Assembly (NCBI GenBank): GCA_021160785.1
Contig: JAGHBX010000350.1
Coordinates: 1 to 5,388, forward strand
DNA: 5,388 bases
DNA from: Planctomycetota bacterium
GTDB lineage: Bacteria; Planctomycetota; Phycisphaerae; Sedimentisphaerales; Anaerohalosphaeraceae
Direction: 5' to 3'
In this document: piece after piece, positions 1 to 5,388 of the stretch
How positions within the stretch are numbered: the first letter of the stretch is position 1
Layout of the letters: each line of letters starts with the position of its first letter
Made by a program: the position numbers and the translations under genes
Notes under the pieces: model-generated
What the model was told of the DNA's origin: nothing
The model's database searches: none
Seen by the model: only the letters and a program-made list of their open reading frames with translations

Positions 1-433
1 CCCGAATCACCACCGAGATGATTTCACCGATATCGTTGGCATCGACCACATAATCCGGCTCGAACTTCTTGCGAAGTTCATCGAGTTTGTCCATCTGCTC
101 GGCAAGCGACTCTTTCTTCGATGAGTCGCTTTGCGCCTGAATCGACTCGTATTCGGCGACAATCCGACTTAATTGAGCAATTTGCGGATTTGCGGCGCCG
201 TCCAGCGAAGCTATCAGCTTCTCGGCGGTATCGAAGTCGCCTTTGAGGATTCTCTGGCATACCAGGTCAACGACTGGCGGCTTTGTTTGCTCTGCCTCGC
301 TGACAGCCTGTTTTGACGACGAAGCCGAACTGAGAATCTCCTCCTCAGGCTCACAGCCGGTCGCCAACAGAAGTGCCGCCACAAGCCAGACAAACAACAA
401 TCTGATTAGTTTTCTGTACTCAACTGTAACCAA
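1..433 (-). CDS. Putative lipoprotein, N-terminal part (runs off window), unknown function
   Basis: An open frame of 144 codons runs off the low-coordinate edge. The N-terminus is a lipoprotein signal peptide: basic residues (YRKLIR, 6-11), a hydrophobic core (LLFVWLVAALLLA, 12-24) and a lipobox-like LATGC with the candidate lipidated Cys at residue 27. An acidic/Ser-rich linker follows (EPEEEILSSASSS), then a helical, charged segment (about 55-125, including LKGDFDTAEKLIASLDG and a Lys/Glu-rich stretch that could be TPR-like or coiled coil). I chose the TTG start at 431-433 because AGGTGAGG lies 5 bases upstream and the signal peptide then sits at the very N-terminus. An in-frame ATG at 518-520 would add 29 residues from a repeat-like sequence and has only a poor ribosome site. 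The gene lies 131 bases after fba on the same strand. The function is not recognisable from this part. A weak recollection is that similar N-terminal regions precede S41/PDZ protease-like proteins in Planctomycetota, but no such domain is inside the window. Confidence 0.75.
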   Translation of the reverse strand, partial: MVTVEYRKLIRLLFVWLVAALLLATGCEPEEEILSSASSSKQAVSEAEQTKPPVVDLVCQRILKGDFDTAEKLIASLDGAANPQIAQLSRIVAEYESIQAQSDSSKKESLAEQMDKLDELRKKFEPDYVVDANDIGEIISVVIR

Positions 434-438
434 AATAA

Positions 439-446
439 CCTCACCT
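439..446 (-). promoter_or_regulatory. Strong Shine-Dalgarno site deciding a TTG start
   Basis: AGGTGAGG on the minus strand is a good match to the anti-16S consensus and lies 5 bases before the TTG at 431-433. The competing upstream ATG at 518-520 is preceded only by GACAAGAATTAA. This site is the main reason for preferring the TTG start. Confidence 0.6.
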
Positions 447-448
447 TT

Positions 449-552
449 TACCAAATTTCTTGTTTTTTGTGCCTTTTTGCGGCCTTCTAAGTCCGTGAAA
501 TCCGTAGTTGCATTAATCATTTAATTCTTGTCAATTCGTGGCCACATTTTCT
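449..552. repeat. Dispersed-repeat-like intergenic element (single copy here)
   Basis: On the plus strand this stretch is built from recurring short words such as TTCTTG, TTTTGTGCC, TCCGTG, ATCCGT and TTCGTGGCC (for example TCCGTGAAATCCGT at 492-505 and CAATTCGTGGCCA at 532-544). It looks like the dispersed intergenic repeats I recall from uncultured Planctomycetota-like genomes, often mis-annotated as small proteins with TTDFTD or KSVKSVV-like text. It lies wholly between the fba stop and the lipoprotein TTG start. Only one copy is in the window, so the repeat nature is inferred from resemblance. The boundaries are approximate. Confidence 0.45.
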
Positions 553-564
553 ATGCCGGCCTTA

Positions 565-1509
565 CTATGCGCATTCAGCCGCCTTGCCGGCACAGCCGAG
601 AATGTGCAGTTTGTGCTTGACCATCTGCTTGATGGCTTCCCGCCCTGGACCGAGATATTTACGCGGGTCAAATTCAGCCGGTGTTTCGGAGTAAACCTGA
701 CGAATCTTGGCCGTCAGAGCCATCCGAAGGTCCGTATCGATATTAACCTTGCATATCCCCATTTTGGCCGCCTTGCTGATCGCCTCTTCGGGCACACCCA
801 TGGCGTCTGGCATCGCCCCGCCGTATTTATTAATCAGATCCTTGAATTCCTTCAACACGCTGCTCGATCCGTGCATCACCAGCGGATAACCGGGCACTTT
901 CTCCTGAATTTTCTCGATCACATCAAAAGCCAATGTGGGCGCGGTCTTGAACTTGTAGGCACCATGACTGGTCCCGATCGCCACCGCTAAGGAATCGACG
1001 CCGGTCTTTTCAATGAACTCTATCGCCTGATCGGGATCGGTCAGGTGCGCCGCCACATCCTCCACGCCGACAACATCCTCTTCGATACCGCCCAACTGCC
1101 CTAATTCGGCTTCGACGACTACACCCCGGTCGTGAGCATAATCGACCACTTTCCTGGTAACCTTGATATTATCCTCGAACGATTGATGCGAGCCGTCGAT
1201 CATCACCGATGTAAAGCCGTCATCGACACACTGCTTGCACGTCTCGAACGTGTCTCCGTGGTCCAGGTGCATTACGATCGGAATGTCCGGGTTTTCCTCG
1301 ACCGCAACGTCGATGATAGCCCGCAGATAGCTCATGCTGGCGTATTTCCGGGCGCCACGACTGATCTGGAGAATCAGCGGCGCCTTTTCTTCGGCAACCG
1401 CACTGACAATGCCCTGCGTAATCTCCATGTTATTGACATTGAACGCCCCGACCGCATAGCCATTGCTGTAGGCCATCTCAAACATCTTTTTCGTGTTAAC
1501 CAAAGCCAT
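565..1509 (-). CDS. fba: Class II fructose-bisphosphate aldolase (zinc-dependent)
   Basis: A cytosolic glycolytic/gluconeogenic enzyme that reversibly cleaves fructose 1,6-bisphosphate to dihydroxyacetone phosphate and glyceraldehyde 3-phosphate. The 314-residue protein is complete and of normal family length. The class II hallmarks are present in order: GAFNVNN near residue 21; HLDHG at 81-85, with the catalytic Asp83 and zinc ligand His84; VEAELGQLGG at 132-141, with Glu135; GTSHGAYKF at 179-187, with His182 as zinc ligand; MHGSSS at 212-217, with His213 as zinc ligand; and NIDTD at 256-260, which binds the substrate phosphate. The ATG start at 1507-1509 has AAAGGGG about 10 bases upstream. 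A related aldolase specificity such as tagatose or sulfo-sugar bisphosphate cannot be fully excluded from motifs alone, but FBA is the natural call. A candidate promoter lies at 1613-1640. The gene is separated from lptD by 223 bases, so co-transcription is not needed. Confidence 0.96.
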   Translation of the reverse strand: MALVNTKKMFEMAYSNGYAVGAFNVNNMEITQGIVSAVAEEKAPLILQISRGARKYASMSYLRAIIDVAVEENPDIPIVMHLDHGDTFETCKQCVDDGFTSVMIDGSHQSFEDNIKVTRKVVDYAHDRGVVVEAELGQLGGIEEDVVGVEDVAAHLTDPDQAIEFIEKTGVDSLAVAIGTSHGAYKFKTAPTLAFDVIEKIQEKVPGYPLVMHGSSSVLKEFKDLINKYGGAMPDAMGVPEEAISKAAKMGICKVNIDTDLRMALTAKIRQVYSETPAEFDPRKYLGPGREAIKQMVKHKLHILGCAGKAAECA

Positions 1510-1612
1510 TTTAGTAATACCCCTTTAGAATTAGTATAAATACGGCTGTCATTCGGGTCCCCACTATCCCACAACACACCCTGTTTGCAATTCTACCTGC
1601 GATTTTGGCGGC

Positions 1613-1640
1613 ATTCTGTATATTACGCCGATTATGTCAA
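1613..1640 (-). promoter_or_regulatory. Candidate sigma-70-type promoter for fba
   Basis: On the minus strand a perfect TTGACA (1635-1640) is followed after 16 bases by CAGAAT (1613-1618), a 4/6 match to TATAAT. This would start transcription near 1606 and leave a leader of roughly 95 bases before the fba ATG. A second, weaker -10-like TATACT near 1530-1536 has no good -35. The call rests on consensus matching only, and the organism's own promoter consensus is unknown. Confidence 0.4.
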
Positions 1641-1711
1641 ATTGTTTGTCGGCGAAATCATGCCCAATATTTCACTTTTTCGTATCCGGTCGAGACTGCA
1701 ACATCCTTCGC

Positions 1712-1732
1712 CCCAGCCGCATAGCGGCTCGG
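1712..1732 (-). terminator. GC-rich hairpin directly after the lptD stop, possible terminator
   Basis: AGCCGC (1715-1720) and GCGGCT (1724-1729) form a perfect 6-bp stem with a 3-base loop, extendable by two more G-C pairs past one mismatch. It begins at the base next to the lptD stop codon. No T-run follows on the minus strand, so it is not a classical intrinsic terminator. It may instead protect the mRNA 3' end or be incidental. Confidence 0.35.
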
Positions 1733-2914
1733 TCAGTCGTTAGTCATCATTTCCGACAGACCGACAGACCTGTGTCGCCCAAGAGCAAGTTCCTTGACCC
1801 CTTGCGGCCACACACTGAACATCACCGACTGACGGTCCAGCGATTCGTCAGCCGCAAACGTCAAACCATAATACATCCGGTGATAACGCCTCATTATCGT
1901 TACCTCGCTGCGAACGCTTTTCCCATAATCAAAGTTGTATTCCTGCGAAAACGTTGCCGTATAGCGAGAATTGAGCGCGTAGGTAATCGCGGCGACCACC
2001 GAATTGGACCCTTGCTCATAAACACCTGCACTGGGCACGTCGACTATGATCGGTCGAAGATAACGGCTGCCTAAATAGAGACTCACGTCCGGATAAACAT
2101 ACCGCGTCATGCCAATGTCAAACTGCTGCACTACTCCCGATCTGATGTCGTAATTCAAATCGCTGAGCACCGCCGTCGTATCGCTGAGCCGCCACATATA
2201 ATCGGCATTTACCGAATCACGGACCAGCCCGAACACATTTGACGTTCGCCGCACGCCGAACGGTATCGCCGGATTGTTCCACATGTATGCCGCAGGACCG
2301 TAGGTTCCCGGCGCGCCCATGGCGCTGGGGGTATTCTTCTCGAGGAAGGTTGCGTCCACATCCAGCCGCATCCAGTCGAAACTGCGAAGATTCTTTGGAG
2401 AACCCCTTCGAGACTGCCACCGCTGAGAGAGACCGAAATTATACGTGTCCCGCATATCGATCGTGTTGTCCGTAGCTTCATAGAAAGCCGCCTCGAAGTG
2501 CGGCTTGATGATATGGCGCATGCCGTTCAAGTCCCAGAACCGCGACTTGAAAAACTGGTTTTCTTTCCACAGCATCGTCGAAGCCCGCACGCCCAGTTCG
2601 CCCATGCCCACGCTGTCGTCACCTTTGGGCCTGGTTCGCCCGTCGAGCGTTGTGTCATATCCGTCCTGGTCCTCGTACGCGTAGGTCCCGGCAATGTAGG
2701 GCACGACTTTGACGGTATTGAATAACATGGGCAGGTCTATTTCATTCCGGCTGAAGGCAAACGTATAGAACTGTTGCGGAGCGGTCGATGTTGAAGTATT
2801 ACTCAGACGATCACGAAATCGGCTCACCTGGGTATCACTGTAGAAAGTCAGCTTTCGATCCCACAGACTTGCTCCCTTCAAATGATACTCCACCGACGGA
2901 AGTTCTTCCGTCAC
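1733..2914 (-). CDS. lptD: LptD/OstA C-terminal beta-barrel part, out of frame with its N-terminal half
   Basis: This is the C-terminal portion of the outer-membrane LPS-assembly protein, which inserts LPS into the outer leaflet through a large beta-barrel. The 393 residues alternate polar and aromatic/hydrophobic positions typical of barrel strands (KLTFYSDTQVSRF, TYNFGLSQRW, RYTATFSQEYNFDYG). They include GMRHIIKPHFEAAF (131-144), which resembles the conserved RHxxxP motif of LptD. The nominal start is a GTG at 2912-2914 with no Shine-Dalgarno upstream. The same frame continues upstream without a stop, and its extra 23 codons back to 2983 (LKRLKDNWAFSFLAKGRIND and onward) read as real LptD sequence. 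This is therefore not an independent gene but the continuation of the 2980-4722 frame after a one-base shift. Joined, the two pieces give about 996 residues, sensible for an LptD. The C-terminus ends shortly after the presumed last strand (QSVMFSVWPQGV). Confidence 0.85.
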   Translation of the reverse strand: MTEELPSVEYHLKGASLWDRKLTFYSDTQVSRFRDRLSNTSTSTAPQQFYTFAFSRNEIDLPMLFNTVKVVPYIAGTYAYEDQDGYDTTLDGRTRPKGDDSVGMGELGVRASTMLWKENQFFKSRFWDLNGMRHIIKPHFEAAFYEATDNTIDMRDTYNFGLSQRWQSRRGSPKNLRSFDWMRLDVDATFLEKNTPSAMGAPGTYGPAAYMWNNPAIPFGVRRTSNVFGLVRDSVNADYMWRLSDTTAVLSDLNYDIRSGVVQQFDIGMTRYVYPDVSLYLGSRYLRPIIVDVPSAGVYEQGSNSVVAAITYALNSRYTATFSQEYNFDYGKSVRSEVTIMRRYHRMYYGLTFAADESLDRQSVMFSVWPQGVKELALGRHRSVGLSEMMTND

Positions 2915-2979
2915 TGTTTCAAAATCATTTATCCGACCCTTGGCAAGAAACGAAAACGCCCAGTTGTCCTTCAGACGCT

Positions 2980-4722
2980 TCAGAGCAGCAGTGTTTCCTG
3001 GGCCTTGCCCGTATTGAATTCGCTGCGATAAAACGACTCCAGGAAGTGTTCGTCGGACAAGTAGCTCAACTCCGCGGTCAACTGCCAGTCATAAGGCAGA
3101 TACTGCCTGTGGCGGAACGAATACCGCCCGCGAATATCGTGCGGCGGATCGAGATTCTCTCTACTGGATACCCGCCCGAGATCATCCTCGCCGCTGTCCT
3201 TGAGAATATAGCCCACCATCTCGCCGTAGTAATCGTCGCGGTTGTATTCCACCCCAATACCGGCGGCCGGACCGCGCTTGCTGAAATAATCCACACCAAG
3301 CACGCTGTCGACGCCTTCGGGCTCCTTGCGTCCCAGGAGCCGAGCCAGGTACCACTGCGTCTCGATCGTGGCGCCCAAATTCGAGTCATGCCCGACCCTG
3401 AGCTTCTTGATAGCAAGGTCCGGGCGCTCGAAATTGGTGCGCATGCCAGGCCATTTCAGAATCGTCGTGTTTCCGTATTTCACGTCAACATCTTTCAGCA
3501 CGCCGTCAAAGCTGCCCTTGTCCAGTTTCTTGCCCGTCCGCGCATCGATACTCGTTGTGTCCGTCAGCAGCATCTCCGATGCGTTTAACGACATCTGCGG
3601 CAGATAAAACTCACTCGTTGTCAAAGTCACATCTTCGGCCTGGAACACGTCTTCCGAAATGCCTCTCAACGTAGCCGCCCGCACATAAATCGGGATACCC
3701 CTGGCCGGATCGAAGCTTCGCATCTCGGCATTGACCGCCAACGCCTTTCGGGTATCAAAGTCATAGAAAAGCTCGTCGGCGCGAATTGTCCTCGGGCCTT
3801 CCGTCATTACGATGTTGCCTTTGAAGTAGACCGATTCGACTGAGCCGCCCGCCGAGGCATTCTCGGCCTCATTGGCTTTGCCGAACTGGAATTTGTCGCC
3901 GCGGTAATAGACCACTGCACTGTCGGCCATGAACTCCAGCAGTCCCCCTTTCTCATCACGCTTCTGCCAGAGATAAAACCGCCCCACAACCGTCGCCACA
4001 TTGAGCCCCTCTTCGCTGGTTGTCTTCTCTATACGCGGTGCGCTCTCTCCGAGTCCGGCTATATTGACCGGATAGTCGAACTTCGGCTCGGGCGACGGTG
4101 TCTCCCGTGGGGGTTCGGGTTTTGGCCGAACCATCCCGGGAGCAAACTCACGAACGACATCATCCGCCTTGGGCACCAGTGCACCGGCCGCTATCGTCGG
4201 CCTGCTCTTGACCGGCGCCAGCATCCCGCTGGCTTTTTGATACAAAGGTAATTGCGCCAGTGCGTCGATCGAACCGGTGTCATGTTTATCGGCCGTGGCG
4301 AATACCTGCCCGCTGACCGGAAACCGCGCCACCAGCGCCTCACCACGTTCGATGACAACCTGGCTCAAATCCGTCGTACGTGCGGCCTTGCCGCTTTCGA
4401 TGGATACGTTGCCCTCCAGATAAACACGTGCTTCGTAACCGACGTGAACAATGTTGCGAAATTCGTTGGAAACGGCTCGAATCAGGACCACCGCGCGGTC
4501 GCTGGACAGTCCGTTGTCGCCGATATCCATCGAAAAGCCGTTGCCAAATACAAGGACGTGCGTGTCCTTCACCGGTTCCTTGTAAACCGTCAACTCCTGC
4601 CCCGAAAGGTGAAGATCCTGGCCGGAAAAATACTGTCCCGGCCCATCTTCTCCGCCCGCACCGAAAGCACCCCCCGACAGGGCCGATACCGCCAGTATTG
4701 CAATCAAGACCCTTGTATACAT
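2980..4722 (-). CDS. lptD: LptD/OstA-like LPS-assembly protein, N-terminal part, ends early by frameshift
   Basis: 580 residues forming the periplasmic part and first barrel strands of an LptD/OstA-type outer-membrane protein, which takes LPS from the periplasmic bridge and delivers it to the cell surface. A Sec signal peptide is visible (MYTRVLIAILAVSALSGGAFGA, cleavage near 20-23). Residues about 45-150 and 240-400 contain beta-rich OstA-like segments (VYLEGNVSIESG; SVYFKGNIVMTEGPRTIRADELFYDFDTR), joined by a proline-rich linker (RPKPEPPRETPSPEP, 199-213). KWPGMRTNF (423-431) and the following GVDYFSKRGPAAGIGVEYNR mark entry into the barrel. The ATG start has GAGG about 9 bases upstream. 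The frame stops at TGA 2980-2982 just after AQETLLL, while homologous sequence resumes at once in another frame. This indicates a missing base near 2983-2991. No lptE neighbour is visible. A candidate TATAAT box lies at 4791-4796. Confidence 0.85.
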   Translation of the reverse strand: MYTRVLIAILAVSALSGGAFGAGGEDGPGQYFSGQDLHLSGQELTVYKEPVKDTHVLVFGNGFSMDIGDNGLSSDRAVVLIRAVSNEFRNIVHVGYEARVYLEGNVSIESGKAARTTDLSQVVIERGEALVARFPVSGQVFATADKHDTGSIDALAQLPLYQKASGMLAPVKSRPTIAAGALVPKADDVVREFAPGMVRPKPEPPRETPSPEPKFDYPVNIAGLGESAPRIEKTTSEEGLNVATVVGRFYLWQKRDEKGGLLEFMADSAVVYYRGDKFQFGKANEAENASAGGSVESVYFKGNIVMTEGPRTIRADELFYDFDTRKALAVNAEMRSFDPARGIPIYVRAATLRGISEDVFQAEDVTLTTSEFYLPQMSLNASEMLLTDTTSIDARTGKKLDKGSFDGVLKDVDVKYGNTTILKWPGMRTNFERPDLAIKKLRVGHDSNLGATIETQWYLARLLGRKEPEGVDSVLGVDYFSKRGPAAGIGVEYNRDDYYGEMVGYILKDSGEDDLGRVSSRENLDPPHDIRGRYSFRHRQYLPYDWQLTAELSYLSDEHFLESFYRSEFNTGKAQETLLL

Positions 4723-4790
4723 TGCTTATCGCCTCATAGAGTAAAGCCTGTCCATAGACTGCCCCGAATCCGAAACGGGACCCGACAAAG

Positions 4791-4796
4791 ATTATA
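4791..4796 (-). promoter_or_regulatory. Candidate -10 box upstream of lptD
   Basis: A perfect TATAAT on the minus strand lies 68 bases before the lptD ATG. Transcription would start near 4783 and give a leader of about 60 bases. No good TTGACA-like hexamer lies 16-18 bases upstream (the best is TGGATT-like), so this is consensus evidence for the -10 element only. Confidence 0.35.
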
Positions 4797-4997
4797 ACCT
4801 TTGCCGCCGCCAAATCCAGCCAAAACCCGAAGAATACCCTTGATGCTAATAAATTTCCGCGAGAGAAATTGTAATTTATTGTCCTAAAGCGACTTATCCA
4901 CGTACAGGCACAAATTTTTAATGTGTGATTTGCTGTAATAATCCTAATAAATGCAGACTCTCTCCGGGTGGCAGCCTTTTGCGGAGCGGAGCGCAGC

Positions 4998-5032
4998 AAA
5001 GGGATGGTTCGCTAACAATGAGCGACCCCTTT
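4998..5032 (-). terminator. Stem-loop after the S24 regulator gene, possible terminator or repeat
   Basis: AAAGGG (4998-5003) pairs with CCCTTT (5027-5032), and TCGCT (5009-5013) pairs with AGCGA (5021-5025). There is an asymmetric internal loop and a 7-base apical loop. The structure lies 22 bases past the regulator stop codon. No T-tract follows on the minus strand; instead comes GCTGCGCTCCGCTCCGCAAAAGG, whose AAAGG could pair alternatively. It could act as a 3'-end structure or be part of a dispersed palindromic element. Confidence 0.35.
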
Positions 5033-5054
5033 CGGCTACTGCAAGAATTGCTAC

Positions 5055-5388
5055 CTAAAAAATCTCGTATCGGATTACTGCCCGGTACATGCCGTTTATG
5101 CGATCGCCCTCGACGATCATTGGGGGGTAGTTCTGATTTCTCGGCTGCAGGCGCACCTGCTTGTCATTTTCGAAGAATACGCGCTTAAAAGTCGTCTCGT
5201 GCGGTCGGCTGAACCTGACAAAGCAGTCATCGCCGTTTCGCACATCCGCCGCCGGTGAGAAGATCACGATATCCCCCTCCTCGAACTTCGGCTCCATCGA
5301 ATCGCCAACCACCCTGACGGCAAAGGCATTCGGGTCATGCAGGCCCGGACAGCGAACATAATCATCGGCAAACCCCACAGGATAGTTC
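5055..5388 (-). CDS. S24/LexA-family peptidase-type transcriptional regulator, C-terminal part (runs off window)
   Basis: This is the C-terminal domain of a LexA/CI-like regulator of the S24 family. Numbering from the GTG at 5376-5378, the catalytic Ser lies in VVGDSMEP (Ser27) and the general-base Lys in TTFKRV (Lys65). They are 38 residues apart, close to the LexA Ser-Lys spacing. FEEGDIVIFSP and GDDCFVRF are typical strands of the fold, and the protein ends INGMYRAVIRYEIF. The GTG is probably not the true start: the frame stays open to the edge (NYP before it), and about 110 residues is only the peptidase-like domain. The usual N-terminal helix-turn-helix and any Ala-Gly self-cleavage site would lie beyond the window. 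Similar proteins combine an XRE-type DNA-binding domain with this sensor domain and respond to DNA damage or control prophage or stress genes. Which applies here cannot be told. The stop is TAG at 5055-5057. Confidence 0.85.
   Translation of the reverse strand, partial: NYPVGFADDYVRCPGLHDPNAFAVRVVGDSMEPKFEEGDIVIFSPAADVRNGDDCFVRFSRPHETTFKRVFFENDKQVRLQPRNQNYPPMIVEGDRINGMYRAVIRYEIF

Larger units (their letters stand above)
4723..5054. other. 332-base intergenic region between the S24 regulator and lptD
   Basis: I see no credible gene here. The part near the regulator (4975-5032) is GC-rich and carries a stem-loop. The middle (4840-4955) is AT-rich, with a 9-base direct repeat CTAATAAAT at 4846-4854 and 4944-4952, an 8-base inverted repeat AATAAATT/AATTTATT at 4848-4855 and 4873-4880, and a TACAAT box on the minus strand at 4868-4873. 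The lptD-proximal part carries a perfect TATAAT at 4791-4796. Open frames crossing the region lack ribosome sites or overlap the genes on either side. The content suits a promoter and leader region for lptD. Confidence 0.6.

Noticed and set aside
243..524. Plus-strand open frame ending FCAFLRPSKSVKSVVALII
   Set aside because: It is antisense to the lipoprotein gene and runs into the repeat-like element. This kind of C-terminal text is what that repeat yields when translated.
540..561. GGCC...GGCC hairpin just after the fba stop as a terminator
   Set aside because: The stem is interrupted, there is no T-run on the minus strand, and it overlaps the end of the repeat-like element. The evidence is too weak for a feature.
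538..1539. Plus-strand open frames antisense to fba (538-990 and 1132-1539)
   Set aside because: The aldolase on the minus strand has all its catalytic motifs. These frames are its reverse-strand shadows and lack ribosome sites or domains.
2980..2995. Programmed ribosomal frameshift in lptD
   Set aside because: No slippery heptamer is present at the junction, and such recoding is not known to me for LptD. A sequence error or mutation is simpler.
2788..3588. 266-codon plus-strand open frame antisense to lptD
   Set aside because: It lies opposite real LptD coding sequence on the other strand, spans the frameshift site, and its protein shows no family features.
4340..4999. 219-codon minus-strand open frame overlapping the lptD start and the upstream gap
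   Set aside because: It overlaps the well-supported lptD N-terminus in another frame. Its composition is Arg/Gly/Cys-rich as in shadow frames, and it has no recognisable domain.

Overview
The window holds four protein-coding loci, all read from the minus strand. In transcription order, from high to low coordinates, they are: the C-terminal half of an S24/LexA-type regulator (5055-5388, cut by the window edge); an LptD/OstA outer-membrane LPS-assembly protein split into two pieces by a frameshift (2980-4722 and 1733-2914); a complete class II fructose-bisphosphate aldolase (565-1509); and the start of a lipoprotein (1-433, cut by the window edge). I see no tRNA, rRNA, CRISPR array, integrase or transposase.

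An LptD-type barrel plus a lipoprotein signal peptide indicates a diderm, LPS-bearing bacterium. The LptD sequence style, the S24 protein style and a TCCGTGAAATCCGT-type intergenic repeat remind me of uncultured Planctomycetota (Phycisphaerae-like) or similar environmental lineages. That placement is recall and inference, not something the sequence proves.

Layout: 5055-5388 regulator; 4723-5054 a 332-base gap with a stem-loop, an AT-rich stretch and a candidate promoter for lptD; 1733-4722 the disrupted lptD; 1510-1732 a gap with a hairpin next to the lptD stop and a TTGACA-containing candidate promoter for the aldolase; 565-1509 fba; about 449-552 a repeat-like intergenic element; 1-433 the lipoprotein.

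The genes do not form an obvious pathway. LptD is envelope biogenesis, the aldolase is central glycolysis/gluconeogenesis, the S24 protein is a transcriptional regulator, and the lipoprotein is of unknown function. Each gap is large enough for its own promoter, so I read them as mostly separate transcription units. I found no convincing new system. The points most worth a second look are the single-base frameshift in lptD and the repeat-like element between fba and the lipoprotein gene, which creates a misleading upstream ATG.
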